The notes: a model not told the origin generated them from the sequence alone. Shown: positions 49,901-63,358, numbered from the stretch's first letter. The stretch is DNA of 64,000 nt from Rotaria macrura (GCA_900239685.1 OENT01000409.1:1-64000), one strand, 5' to 3'. Numbers and translations are program-made.

Positions 49901-51652
49901 AATAATAATAAATGCCGTTATGTATACGAACACACCGATCCACAACATCATCAATGTGAACTTGATCATCACCAATGTCCAGCAACATGTATCTGCCAAG
50001 AACCATGTAGCATACCTTTAGAACTTGAAAAACATAAGATTCATCGATGCGATAAAAATGTTTGTTGGAAACCTTGTATTTTTTCATGTGGAAATTTATG
50101 TGCGATACAAGATCATAATCATGATGATACTGCAGAAAATGTTTCTATAACTATCGATCACGAAACCAAGCAAGTTAAGAAGCATTTATGTAACCAGCCT
50201 CATGATTGTCAAGGTGTTTGCAATGTGCCAGGTGTTTGTGAACAAGTGTATAAGAAACAACAAAAAAAATGGATCACGGAATCTGGTGAAGAATTTATAT
50301 ACGAGCAGATCGAAGTTAAGGAAGTTCGAGGTAAATGTGTAATCAAAATTCCATCAGGCAAATCTTCTCATGATGAAACTGAAAATCATCAATGTGATGG
50401 ACATCACACTTGCGAAGAAAGATGTCCTGATTGTGGTTCGTTTTGCATCAATCCTCATGGTCATGATGGACTTCATAGGACGAATCATCAAAATAAACAC
50501 TTGCACGTATTTACAAGTACACACCCCACTGGCCAAATTGAAATACGTGCGATGGGACCAGAAGAAAGTATTATAAGAAAATATAAAGTTGGAGAATTAG
50601 CAAAACCGGAAAATTGCAGCGTATCTTGCAAACGTCGTAGTCGATCTCATTTTCATTTAGTAGAATGCCCTGGTGGTGCTGCGTGTTTCGAAAAAGTGCT
50701 TGGTAATAAAGCAAAACATTCACATGAAACATATTATTATGCACAAAACACTCCATGTACAAAGGAAATCGATCAAATTTTATGTTCAACGTATTGGTCA
50801 GAGAAAAAATGGTTTTTACCTGTTAACAATGACGCAGATCGAAAATTAATTGATTCATGTAATACATACTGTGCAAATCATGTGAAACGCGATAAAGATG
50901 GTTTCATCGCCACGAATTCTGTTAAAGGCTTTTGTACATTAGGTGCATGGCACCTTGGAGAGCACATTTTCGAATGTCGCAAAGAACATCATGCACTAGA
51001 AATGTATCAAGGTATTGATATACGCTTTGTCATTGATACGACAGCATCTATGCAGTCGTATTTTGAAAAGGTTAAACGGGCTATTACTCGTATTATTCAT
51101 AATTATCAAACTTTACTAAAAAAACTAAAATCAAAGTGTGATTTTCAATTTGCTGTTGTTGATTATCGAGATCATGTACCAGAAGGAGATTATGTGTATC
51201 GTAAATGTGATTTCACTGATCATACAACGGCTAGCACTTATGTGATGAATTTGAAAGCTGACTCAGGTGGCGATTTTCCTGAAGCTGTACTTGATGGTCT
51301 TGATGCATCATGTGATTTGGCATGGCGTAATGATGCTGACCATCTATTATTTCATGTTCTGGACGCACCACCACATGGTAAAATATACCAGACATCAGCA
51401 CCCGACAAATGGCCAGATGGTTGTCCATGTGGAAAAACTGAGCAAAACGTATTACAAAAGATGAAAAATAAAAAGATCTCTTATCATATATTGCACTGTA
51501 CAAATTATTTGAATATGATGATCACGGAATTTAAGAAGCATATTGATATTAAAATGCTAAAAATTACCGATAAGATTACGTTTGAAGATGTTATTGCTAG
51601 ACAAGTACACCAGCAGTTAATTGACACCGAAATGACATTGAGAAAAACATAA
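43936..51652 (+). CDS. VLIG/GBP-like giant GTPase with C-terminal vWA domain (one frameshift)
   Basis: Two long frames abut. The first (ATG 43936, stop 46152) encodes about 738 residues with repeated beta-rich segments near its end that may form a propeller. The second (open from about 46142 to 51652) has, numbering from 46178, a GB1/RHD3 G domain: G1 GRQSTGKSYLLN at about 99, G2 in AGRCTDGIWM, G3 DCEG at about 149, and RD (G4) in VAIRDISD. It continues with a coiled coil (about 480-1175), a Cys/His-rich zinc-binding region (about 1180-1605) and a vWA domain (about 1612-1815) with the MIDAS motif DTTAS and SGGDFPEAVLDGL. One extra base in the A6 run at 46135-46140 puts the frames out of phase. 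GBP/VLIG proteins are interferon-type immune or vesicle GTPases in other animals; the role here is inferred. An acceptor-like tttgtttcag precedes the start, so a 5' exon may exist. Confidence 0.8.
46135..46140 (+). other. A6 homopolymer at the frame break
   Basis: The upstream frame ends 12 bases later at TAA; the downstream frame is open directly through this point and gives a coherent sequence (KNTYSNAIKKYFKDLKL). A single-base difference in this run would explain the break. Confidence 0.7.
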
Positions 51653-53027
51653 AACTATTGATTATCTTCTCACTTGATTGACTTTTTCTATTATTTTTCA
51701 TTTCTTGTAGCGTACAAAATCCTTAACAGGATCAATCTGATGAAAATTCGACAAGAATATGACAGAATTTTTATTGTATTTAGGAACACACTTAATCAAG
51801 ATGAAATCATATAAATCACATTTTTCTTATGCTTGATTTTTTTTTCAATTGGGAAATAAAGATTTCTATAAAATACAACTTACGATTGAATCTCACATAA
51901 ATCAAAATTTCTTCATTAGCACACGCTAATGTACTATTATTTTCTCCGGAGTTCCTAAATAGATTTAATCGATTTGCAATAATAAAGATAAATAGTTCGA
52001 CAATGCCTTCTCGTTTTTTATTATGAATTTTAGTTCTATGACGCCTGTTAACCTAAGTATCTAGGGGGTACGATTGGTATCTGCATGGATATCAGTGCAT
52101 GCGCTAATTATCCGATCGATACATCAATAAACAAGTATTCGCTCCATGCAGCCGTTCAACAGCTACATTAGCACTCACATGTCTCAAGCACTGATATTAG
52201 AACATCTTGTAATGAAAACAAACACCATTTATATCTACGCTTCATTGTACACCTGCGATACGGATAGGGACTGAACTGAATAAAAATTCATTATTTTGCA
52301 TGGATGTGAATGTTGGTAGGATGTGGTGGGGTATGTGTGGTTGAAGTTGACGGCAGGGTGATCGAATGAAGGAAATTCATACCCACACCCTAACGTGTTT
52401 CTGGATTGTAGACAAATAAGATCTTGGACTATCATACATGACTTTGTAACCGATCTTACTTTACGATAGTCTCTCGTGATTTGATACAGGAAAATCTGTT
52501 CTAGTTTTCTGCGCTTTTGAATTTTCGTGAAAGATGATACATGAACTTCATATATAATCTGATGGAAGGGGAACATGTTCTTATATTTGGATTTTTCGTC
52601 GTACAGTTCATAAAACCTACTTGAATGAGTTCAATAGTACAGCCTTACGAAATCGATGGAAAACTGACGTTATTTTGAAAAATTTTTAAATAAATGTAGT
52701 GTAGCTCCATGGTAAAACCTTATGCCCTGAATACCATTACTAGTAGCTGCCGAAACAACGTATGCATTGATCAGGCTCTTCAAATATCTGTTAATAAAAA
52801 AATTTCCCCATAATAGTTCTGTGGAGATCAATATATTGCGCAATATTGATGATTCAATTTCTATTGTTTGAAACAGAATACGAAGTATCGATTTGAAGAA
52901 CGAAAGATTAAGTTCAATTAATCTAAGATTATATTAAACATGAATGATATTGAATTCAACAGAAACTTTACAATTGACAAGTATTCAAAAAAAAAAGCAT
53001 TAGGTATTGTTTTATCAGTGAATCACA
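51653..53027. other. Intergenic stretch between convergent genes
   Basis: It has no recognisable gene. It lies between the 3' ends of the GTPase (plus) and the transporter (minus), so it should hold both 3' UTRs; aataaagatt occurs at about 51856. Confidence 0.4.
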
Positions 53028-54293
53028 TTAAACTAGATGAGTTAATGCTAAAGTAACTGCAAGAATAGATCCACTTGCGATACCGAGGTAGAGAGCTGCC
53101 GTCATTAAATAAGCGGCTCTTTCACAATTATTAACTCCAACGATTGCATGAGGACGAACCATAAAAGTAACTGTTGCAAGGAGACCATTTGTTATTCCCA
53201 ATATTGTAATTAAACTAAGAAGCAATATATTATCTATGTGATGACGATAGAATATCATTAGAATAAATAGAGTTCTCAGAAGTGCAGCTGATAAACATGT
53301 TTCTGAAGAAAAATATTTATGCACTTTAACAGCTACTGTGCGACCAATAAGATCTCCAAAGTTGAATGTTCCAATAATGAATGGTGAACACCACCATGAT
53401 TTACCACCGTAATTGAACCAACCGTTATTTGATGCACTACACGGAATACCTGGCCATAATAATAAACTTATAAATAATACGTAAAATTGAACGAATAAAT
53501 GAGTTTTTAAAATCTTCATCAATGTCCAAAACGATAGTTCATTTCCAATAAGATTCAATTCAACCAAGTCGCCATGTTTTTCTCGTTGAAACGAAGCCAT
53601 TTGTTGTGTTATTCTTAAACTAACTGGAGGAATATGTATTAAACGATAGTAAACATAAATGGCTATGAAACATAATAATATTAATACACTCATAAATATA
53701 TAGAATGATAATTGATCATGATCGATTTTACTACGAAGAAGAAAAACAATCAATCGAATGATTGTATTTGCCATAACATTTAAAAATCCGGCTAAACCAG
53801 TACCAGCTTGAACAGCTTGAGTAAATGAACCAGTTGAAAATAAACCAGCGATGCCATAAATAGGAGATTCGGTAATCGTACAAATGCCACCAACACTTGC
53901 AAAAGCGAAAATGAGAACTATCTTATTTTTAAAAATCATAACAAGCATTGCAATGATGATATAGCCAACAAAACCAGGTACAACACGTTTTGTAAATCCA
54001 TATTTATAAATGCCAAAATATAATTGAATTATATGAAGAAAAAACATAGCTGTACCAGCTGATACCGTTCCCCAAAAATCTAAATAATCGTCACGAAAAA
54101 ATTTTCCATAATAATTCTGTGCAGTGATTAATGATTGATACGCCCAGAGAACAACTAAATTAAGAAAAAGAAGTCGCCAATATATTCCATTATGATGATT
54201 CGGTACATCAGCGTCTTTCTCGTTGACACCTGGAATTACTTTAATCACATTTGCTTGTAAATCTTCTTTCTCTCGTTTTTTTAAAGAAAACAT
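53028..54293 (-). CDS. Equilibrative nucleoside transporter-like protein (SLC29 family)
   Basis: A single-exon frame of 421 residues with about 11 hydrophobic membrane segments. After a 35-residue polar N-terminus comes the first segment (LLFLNLVVLWAYQSLITAQN). The family signatures are in the second half: FISLLLWPGIPCSA, then WWCSPFIIGTFNFGDLIGR, which matches the conserved F-N-x-x-D-x-x-G-R of ENTs. The length fits (ENTs are about 400-480). ENTs carry nucleosides across membranes by facilitated diffusion, or with protons in some members. The usual large cytosolic loop is short here. The start is the first ATG in frame. Confidence 0.85.
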   Translation of the reverse strand: MFSLKKREKEDLQANVIKVIPGVNEKDADVPNHHNGIYWRLLFLNLVVLWAYQSLITAQNYYGKFFRDDYLDFWGTVSAGTAMFFLHIIQLYFGIYKYGFTKRVVPGFVGYIIIAMLVMIFKNKIVLIFAFASVGGICTITESPIYGIAGLFSTGSFTQAVQAGTGLAGFLNVMANTIIRLIVFLLRSKIDHDQLSFYIFMSVLILLCFIAIYVYYRLIHIPPVSLRITQQMASFQREKHGDLVELNLIGNELSFWTLMKILKTHLFVQFYVLFISLLLWPGIPCSASNNGWFNYGGKSWWCSPFIIGTFNFGDLIGRTVAVKVHKYFSSETCLSAALLRTLFILMIFYRHHIDNILLLSLITILGITNGLLATVTFMVRPHAIVGVNNCERAAYLMTAALYLGIASGSILAVTLALTHLV

Positions 54294-56729
54294 TGCGATC
54301 TAAAAACTAAGTAAAATTCATTCCACCAACATATGAATCAATGAAACAAAAGACACGAACAAACCCTGTGAATAACCTCCACGATTCATTTTTCTGACAA
54401 CAATAATTGTCGATCGATCTATGCAGATATACATTCATCCAAATAAGTCTCTATCGAATCATGTCACAGTTCGAAATAAAAGTCTGTCTCATGTCTCAAG
54501 GTTTATTTTTTGCAAGTATAAACTAACAATAATTACTATTATCGTAGATCAAAAACAATCATCTGTTCACGTGTTGCGTGTTTTCGAAATAACAGTTTTA
54601 CTATCGTGTCCTTATTCTCAAATCTCTTGTTAAACTTCAATACAAATCGGAATTCATACATATTTCTATAATTGTGTGCGTGTAAATGATGTCGAAACGC
54701 ATTTCCATCGATGCGAAATGTTTAGTAGGGAAAACAAAGTATTCTTACGACAAAATTTGGAAAAAGGAAAATCCAGATGACCTTCTTCTTTACATTAGAT
54801 GATATATATGGCCAATGTCCTTAAATTATTGAAGAACAGAAGACAAGCGAGTGCATCGATGAAAGACAAAATACAGAAACGAAAGAACGTGAAAATATGA
54901 ATATACGAAACTTTCGTGGATGTATTTATTAAACTATATATTTGTTATTCATCTTTTGAGCTGATCAATCGTTCAACATTCAGTTTAAAAACAAAACAAA
55001 AATCGATTATTTGTAATTAGAAAGAACTTCGACAAAAGTTCGCTATTTTTCGAAGATAGATCTATTTAAAAATTCGATTATTTTAAATGAAAATTAAAAT
55101 ACTCGCAGATGTTCTCATTTATTTTTTTCATGAACTTCATCAAATGATTTGTACAAGTAACACCAATGCTCTTTTATTGTTTGATCTTGATAAAAAAAAA
55201 GACTTGTTTCCGAATGCATATGATACATTTGTTTCATCTATTGATTATAAATTTGGTACTGTCATTTCTTGAGTTGAGAGAATATTTTCGAGATTACTGA
55301 TTTGAAAAGCTCATCGGTGTATAGAAATTTATCTAGAACTTGATCAATCTGACTTCAATGTGTTCATTTAATGCCATCTGACCGGAAAAGGTCAGTTTTA
55401 CAATGCAGTTCATGAATTACAATTCAAATTCAACGTGTAGCTCGAAACTGATGAAAGTTTCGATCGCTAGTTTCGTGTTGAATACGTAGTAAAGATTGAA
55501 TGTTGATCCATGTTCTTTATTTACATCAACGATGAAGTGTACGAGAGAGAACGAACAATAGTTGTGTATTAATTAACAGATATTTGACGCATTTTAACAA
55601 ACAGATCATAGTAAAATATTTACACAAAATTGTTTGCAAAACTATCGCAGATAAATAATCAGTAAACAATCTTGGCAGATAATGTTTCAAATCATTTCAC
55701 GTTTATCGATTAAGATTTCAATGTTCAAAGTATTCAATTGTGAAAAGAAATAAATTTCATAGGATCTTTCATTAGACTTCGTCGTGTTCATCACACGGGA
55801 TTGTCTTTTATATTGATTATCTTTTTAAACATGAATGTGAGTATGTACTCCAAAATCAACCTTTGAGTACCAATAAAAGCATTTAATTCCTGTGTTTGTG
55901 CTCTGAATGAGAATTTCACGTGACGATGAATAACTTGCAGCGAAAACTATCCATCTTGACATATAATAGTTTTATTTAATGTTGGTCAATAGATTGTATT
56001 TCATTTTCGAGAAAATCTCTCAAATAAATTAATTCAAGACTTCTGAATCCTACGATTATTATCATGATGGAAGTTGATCAAGCGACATTTCGACTCTGAT
56101 AAAAAATGTACAAATAACAGGCTATTATGCAGAAGCATAAATATAAAATATTCTATTGAAATATCGATGGTCACATAAAATGATGGTAAACTGAATTTCA
56201 GACGAGTTGAATATTTATATTTTTTCTTCATGAAAATCACATCGAAATATGTCAGTACTATTCGTTTATCCATCGTTTTTTATGTCGAAAGCAAAACCAT
56301 AGCAAGCAATATGTTCGATTCTATCATTTCTTTTTACAAGACCATCAAGCAACAGACGCGTCATACAGAAGATAGTTCGACAGAACTGAGACAGACGATT
56401 GCTTATTTTTCCATATGAATCGGTCTGCATGGGTATGGCGAGGAAACATAGTTTTCCTTATTCTTTCCTATGAGATTGGTTGTCTCTGAATAGAAAAGCT
56501 AACATGACTGAGAGGATATTCTGGTACGTATGAGAATATGATGAAAACATTCGACGATATCGTTATTTGTCTCTTCTCTTTCTTGTCGACATATCTTCCT
56601 ATTTGTTTAGGTCTTTTTCTACAATCGATTTCATTTTTGTTACGTTATAATGTTTAAGAAAAACATATTAATTATGATATAATTTTCTTTTCTAGATTCG
56701 AATAGCATTAACAATTTTTCTATCGATCA
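54294..56729. other. 2.4-kb intergenic stretch between divergent genes
   Basis: There is a 61-codon frame at 55087-55272 without recognised domains. No RNA gene or repeat stands out. Promoters of the transporter and the F-box gene are expected here. Confidence 0.4.
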
Positions 56730-58937
56730 ATGTCAAGGAAACATAATCCATCGATTCTAATCTTACCAATCGAAGTTTTCCATCATATTATTGACTATCT
56801 AGATGTATCAACAGTATATCTATCACTTGCCAATGTATGTACTTATTTCCGCGCAATATCGAATACTTACAATCGCTATAAACTTGACTTTCGCTCCATG
56901 TCAAAAACTGACTTCCATCGTATATGTCAACTAATACGACCTGAAAATGTTCTTTCGTTGACGCTTTCAGATGAAAATAAAACACCCGGTGAAATACGAT
57001 TGTTTTTTTCTTTATTTAACATTAGTGAATTTACTCGATTACTTTCGTTGACTCTTATTGGAATCGACGAAGACAATCTAAGTAACCTCGTACATTCGAC
57101 CATAACACCAACACTCACATCATTAGTGATCAATTGGCGTGATGCACATTGTCCGACTACCAAAACGTTGAATCGCTTGTCGTCAATATTAAATCGACTA
57201 AATCTTGACACACTTGAGCTAAAGACTCGATCATATGCCAGTGAAGACATGTTCTGGCCGGTGCAACCTTCGTTACAGCGGCTTACGTTGATGTATGTTA
57301 CACAAAAACAATATTGCACTATACTTCAAGAAACACCGAACTTAAAAACTTTGACATTAAATCATTGTTCAATGCATCAAATCAATGACACAGTTGCAAC
57401 ATTGTCGATTCCTATCTTCTACGAACAATTAACTTCGTTAATATTAACTGATAGTCGAATGATGATGAGTGAACTTACATCACTTTTGTGTTTAACACCG
57501 TCATTGATCCATTTAAAAGTCGTCGATTCGCCAGATTCATTCGAAACGATAGCCGATGGATATCGCTGGGAGAAATTGATTGGTACTTATTTATCTCTCT
57601 TGCAGAAATTCGAGTTCTTCTTTACCAATATGTACAATGTTTATTATAAATCGACAGATATTCAATTACTTGTCTCGAGATTTCAAACACCGTTTTGGCT
57701 CGAAGAGAAACGATGGTTCGTCACCTGTGATTACATTGATTATCTCAATCAGATTATGCTCTACACGATACCTCTATGCACAACGGATTTCACCTATGAA
57801 TGTGAAGCGAATAAAATTTCGTATTCTTCTGTGAATAGAATGTACAACGATTCAACACTAACCGACTATGTACATACGATAAATTTAACTTTAACGAAAC
57901 TTATGGCTGGTGTTGCAACAATGAGAGTACGTGTATCTATTTTGATCGAGTGATGAAAATTGCCCTGCTTTTGTAGAAGTGTTTATTTCGAATTAGTTTC
58001 TAATCGTCGTTGTGTTTGAACGATCCGAGTGATCTACTCGAATTCTGTCTATAGTGAACATGGAACTGCTGAAAATGTTTTCATCGACTGATTTTTATAG
58101 CAGTGCTCAAACTTTGCAGTTTAGAATGCTTGAAAACACATGTTCATATTGATAGATAAACTTCTCATAGCAAATGTTCTTTTTGTAAGAGAAAAGAGTT
58201 AAAATTAAAATATGGCACTAAAGATGCTTTCACTCGAGTGCATGTTACTAGATAGTAATGGTGAAGTCTATGTATACAGAGATATTCAGCTCGAAATTTG
58301 ATGATTCATGCTCTTCGAACATGTTTGAGTAATTTTTTAGCATAGGTCTGCGTTGTTTTTTAAATTAGAAAGATAAAATTTTCCAACTCAGATTATTGGC
58401 TTTAGAACTATTTTCTTTTATTTATAGAACACCATGCCAGTTCAGTTCTTGTTTCGCAATCTAACTAAACTAACAATTGATGTGGATCAAGAATGGTCAA
58501 TAGAATGTGTTCAATTCCTTTCGAAAATCGTCGACCTTTCTCATCTTGATAAAATTACTATTAATCCTGATTTAAATCACAAATCTATTCATAATACGTT
58601 ACACAACATTCATATTTTGATGGGATTAGCGTATAATCTAAGTACACTCGCCATTCATCCGTATGCATCGTGTGGTGATAGTATAAATATGGACAATATT
58701 TGTGCCATTATTCCAAATCATATTAAATATTTAGAAGTAACTGTAAAAGACATAATGAGTATGAAAGTGATTCTCGATCGGCATGAACAATTGTGGAGTC
58801 TCACACTTTTAGCTTCTTCTGATCGATCAATGCCCTGGTCAGAATTTATACGAGAACTAATCGATAGAGAAAAAGATTTCGTCTATTGGGAATCTTACTA
58901 TTCTTTACGTATTTGGTTTGGTCAAACAAAATGTTAA
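56730..58937 (+). CDS. F-box protein with LRR-like repeats
   Basis: Exon 1 (56730-57926, 399 codons) and exon 2 (58428-58937) join in phase 0 through a 501-nt intron (donor gtacgt, acceptor tttatag), giving 568 residues. Residues 8-50 form an F-box: ILILPIEVFHHIIDYLD, then LANVCTYFRAI. The rest has irregular leucine-rich segments (LSLTLIGID, LTSLVINW, LDTLELKT, LKTLTLNHC, LTSLILTDS). F-box proteins bring substrates to SCF ubiquitin ligases; the LRR-like part would bind the substrate, which is unknown. Confidence 0.8.
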
Positions 58938-60928
58938 ATTTGAGCTACATTTTCGATCAGTCTATCTATGTCATCACAAACATAAAATATTTATTGTTTT
59001 ATAATTCTCAACACTCATACCAACAATAATGATTGAAACGCACATTCAATGAGCCCTAGGATTTTATTTTCTATGTACATAAAGCTTATATTGTTCAAGA
59101 CAGAGACTTTAAACAGACTGAACGATTTGGATTCATCCCACTTGAACCATCACTCATAGACGGAGTTGAATTTCGTACCTGGTCAGAAAGTATAGATTTC
59201 GATGATTGATGGATAGATTTCTTTTTTAATGATACTCGTGATTTCCATTTATGTACCAGTTTCTTTTTCCTAAACAATCCTTTACTCGACATGACTACTA
59301 ATTTAGTTGTCTCCACTATTTCTTTCATTCATAGGCAGAAAGAGAGACAGGACAGATTTCGAAAATCACACGACGAATTCCCAATAAAAATCGGGACATC
59401 ATAAAACTGATTTTATCATGGTGTTGGCGACAATGAAATATGCACAAAAGCACGTAAACGATGAAGATCGTTAAGCACTGAAATTAGTTCTATGTCGAAA
59501 TTGAGATGGTTATTTTTTAAATAGTCAATGCGAAGAGTCACAAGTCGATTTTCGTTCGAATTACTTCTTCAATGCCCGTTCCAGCTACAACATATAGTTC
59601 AATAAGAAAGTAGATCATCGATACCCAGATTTTAAATGAACATTTTTTCTTACTCTATTAGCATTTCTAATTTGATATGACGTTGTCAAAGTAGTGGTCC
59701 ACATTGATTTACATATGATTCGATAGCTTATTTAAACCTCTACAAAATAGCGCTATTCTTCGGAATAAAATTTATGGATAAGGCAGTTTACTCAAAGACA
59801 CAATCACTTGAATATGTAGACTTTGAATTCCATCCTTTTCACATCGAACAAAAGAAACAAATCAATCATCAACCTATATCGAATCCATACAGAAACAGGA
59901 ATGTCCGTCCATTGAAATGTTCTTTTTTTGTCTTCATGAAGAAATCACGCCATAGATTTCAATAGCAAGTTTACAAATAAATTATAGATCGTTTTTCATG
60001 AGCCAATATAAATAGCAACGGATGATGATAATCATGAAACTAAGCCATCGTTTGATTTATCTTTCAATCAAAACAATTGTCAATCACTGACTGTAAAGGA
60101 AACTTTGGTTTTTATTTAAGTTTTAAGTTTCAACTAAACAATTGTTTTTCGATTCAACCCTTCTGTTACAACAACAACAACAACAATGTCTTGTTATGTT
60201 GTTGTAAAATCAAGCAACAAGTGTGAGAACTATCTTCAAGTATCAACAAAAAATTCAGTTTTTGATGTTTAGCTTTACTTTTCCAGAACTACAAGTAACA
60301 AGAAAAGATAGAAGAGAAACAACACAACAATAGTTATATAGAAGAAAAAAAACAATGAGAGAAAGAAAAATAAACCAAACGCATAAACAACTAAAATCGG
60401 AAGTGTCAAAATTATCAGGCAACAACTATTTTTTCCTTCTTTCATTCTACTTCTTTTTTCCATTTTTTTTTCTATCACTCCGACCAACAAAAACAACAAT
60501 AAGAGTGAAAATCGATAAATAAACTTACTGTTGAAGAATGTGATCTACCGAAGAACGACTTAAAGCTGCTATATAATGTAGATTGCACGCGGCCAACCAC
60601 CTCCGAATAGCAAAACAAACTTACGATAAAAAACACGCACAATGAATAACCTTAGACCCCATAGCCCTTGTTCATGAATCATGAAGAAGAAAAGAACAGA
60701 AGAATAAAACGAAAAGGAATCTCACAAACTCAAAAGCGTACTTAAATCATCCTCAATCTTTCAGTGATTAGAACAAAAAGCAATCGAAGTACTAGAATTA
60801 TTTCAAAAACAAACAAATACATATGGCAAAAACCAGTATTGTTTAAGAAAGAAAAAACAGATAAATATAATCAGAAATAAAATTAAAATAAAACAACAAA
60901 CTTCTTTTCTTCCATTGTTTTTCTTCGC
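58938..60928. other. 2-kb intergenic stretch
   Basis: A minus-strand frame of 77 codons at 59095-59328 encodes a Lys/Ser-rich peptide of unknown reality, and a 63-codon plus-strand frame lies at 59774-59965. A (caa)n run is at 60170-60185. No gene is claimed. Confidence 0.35.
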
Positions 60929-62545
60929 CTAAGGTATTCGAAGTGCACGCTTTGGTTTCTTTTTCGACTGTGATGTTGTACTCGATTCACCTAGACGAAC
61001 GGAATCAAATCAGTAGTCCTACAATCTTCATGTTCTTTATTGTTTATTACCTGCGACGGTCCATGTTGAGTCGACCTGTTCGTTCGAATCGAATTTCTAA
61101 ATGAAAATTTTGCAAGAATAGATTGTTTGAAACCTTAGAGCAAAATCTATACTTCATCATGTTTTTCTTCTGTATAATTATTGATCAAATCGTTTTCGTC
61201 AACGTTAATATCTTTTTCACTTAGGGCTATTTTATTTTGAGCTTTCATTGGCACAATACGCTTAACTTGAACAATATATTGTTCGTCTTGTTCACGTTCA
61301 GGCCATTCACCAATATCATCAATAGAAAATGTTTGTTGTTTATTTAACGTTTGTTTCCACCAGCTATCAGTAGCAGTATAACGATTTTCAGCTGTCGGTA
61401 ATAATTGACATATTTCAATTGGTTCTTGTATCGGTGGTAGTGGTGGCGGTGGTGTAACAACAGTAGGCTTACTTGATGTTACTATTTTATCGGCATCCGA
61501 TTCATTTTTCTTGGCTGTTGACGATAATAATGAAGGTGTGTTGATTGGTGTTGATCGTTTTTCTGATGTCGTCTTACGAGTTGATGTTGATGACGGTGGT
61601 AGCGATTCTTGAGTAGTCGAATTTGGTGTTTCAGTTTTAGATTTATTACGATTGCGGTTGCTAATCTGTTTATTGCCTTGTGTAAGCCATTGACCTTCAT
61701 CTTCATGATCGCTTTCAACTGCATCGTCAACTGATTTTGGTTTAGGCGCTTCCGGATTAATGGCGGCTTGTTGTTTTTTATTGGAAGTTGTTACATTGAC
61801 TTTATTGGTATTTTCACCTGACATGAATTGATCAAATCGTATTAGTTCACTTAAAATTTTACCATACCTTTTTTCTGTTGTTTATTAGATGCATTTGTTT
61901 CAACAGGTTTCGATTGTTTCTTTTTGCCGTCAGCACTTTGTATTTCATCAACATTTTCATTACGTTTAGTTGCTGCTTGCTGTTTCGGTGATGATACTTT
62001 CGGGACATTAGTTAAATTGTTAACTTTGATCTTTTCATCAGTAGGAACAACTGTTTTATCAACTGATATTTTTTTTTGTTGTATTGGCTAAATGAATAAA
62101 TGGTAGATTAGTATTATTCTTGATATGGAACTCTAATGAATACCTTTTTTGTTGATTTGACAGTCTCTACTCGTTTTTCACTTTCACTTTCTTCGGACTC
62201 TGAACTTGTTATTGATGATGACGATGACGAGGATGAAGCAGCATTGTTCACTGGTGATGGTGGTGTAGCAGTTGCATTCTTTTTGGTTTTATTATTATTC
62301 TTCTTCTTAGTAGAAGATGCTGCTTCTGTTTGTTCTTGTTGTTTTTTCGTATTAGCTACTTTGGCTTTCTTATCTTTATTTGAAGTTTGTTTCGAAGAAG
62401 AACTTGCTTTGGCTGATGATGAAAAGAAAACTCGACTAACAATTGTAAAAAGTAGTATAACAGCCAATGTGACCACTGAAACAATGGACACCAAAGAAAC
62501 TGATACACTACTAGTTAACTGCTCCAAAAATGATGGTGTTGACAT
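60929..62545 (-). CDS. Single-pass Lys/Ser-rich membrane protein, LYRIC/metadherin-like layout (tentative)
   Basis: Five exons, 62545-62144, 62087-61868, 61817-61153, 61096-61051 and 60990-60929, join in phase to give 464 residues with consensus-like GT-AG sites. A hydrophobic segment at about 12-40 (VSIVSVVTLAVILLFTIV) is preceded by a short polar N-terminus and followed by a long basic, Ser- and Lys-rich tail, with acidic tracts and Trp motifs (DEGQWLTQGN, TDSWWKQTLN, IDDIGEWPERE, DSTWTVA), ending in KKKPKRALRIP. LYRIC proteins share this layout: N-terminal anchor, low complexity, Trp motifs and a Lys-rich end. Low-complexity similarity is weak evidence, so the gene model is sure but the family is not. 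Confidence 0.7.
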
Positions 62546-63358
62546 CTAAAAATGAATACAATCAATCGATAGATAAAGATTTTCGAGGTAAGCAATAAGT
62601 TCTTTCTACACTGTTGAATACATAATAAATAACAAGCGTCGAAAAAGAAAAGTGCATGAAGAAGAAGGCATCTAACATATTTAGATTCGACAATGGTATA
62701 GTCAAATAGCTATCAGTATAGTTGGAACGGTTGTCGTCATCATCAAATTTCGTTTGATCATTCAGGTGATTCGTATTTTCGTAGAGCAAGAAAAACAAAA
62801 GGAATATGCGAATTCTAATACAAATTCGATTAAATTCTTGATGTAAACTCGTATAGATGGCGTTAGTTAGCTCAGCAAAAACGTTACACATCACTGTTCT
62901 TTTTCTTAGGATTTTCAAGAAACAGTTTTGGATGAAATTTTTAAACATCTACAATTTGAAAAAGTGCTATTTTTACGTGCCTGATTTTCTGATTGGTTGT
63001 CAAGAATGAAGCCGTTTTTTTTTCTTTCTTTCTTCCTATTCTCATCAGCTGGCTAATCGTTCGTGACTTGAAATCGAGTATACCATATCACGTTCTTGTT
63101 CTTTTACCTTCTTTTAATTATAAGTATAGATGACCTCTGTTTCAGTTGTTATATGAACGTTATAACTTTCTAATATATTGTTCATTGATGGACACGTATG
63201 TAATTTTCTTTTCTTTTTCTGTATAGTAATATCTCGAGTAAAATCAATGAGCGATCATTAACGAATATTATCGTTCAAGGTCTTCTTTGAAATACTCTAT
63301 AAACCGTATTACATAGCTGTTAATAGTTTTAGATATTGAAAGAATAACGGCTGAATGA
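62546..63358. promoter_or_regulatory. Head-to-head intergenic region (shared promoter candidate)
   Basis: The 813 bp between two divergent start codons hold no gene of their own; a 128-codon minus-strand frame (62562-62948) overlaps here but shows no domain. The arrangement is compatible with a bidirectional promoter; no specific motif was identified. Confidence 0.4.

Noticed and set aside
62136..62549. Plus-strand 137-codon acidic frame
   Set aside because: It is antisense to exon 1 of the Lys/Ser-rich membrane protein, whose five exons join perfectly in phase.
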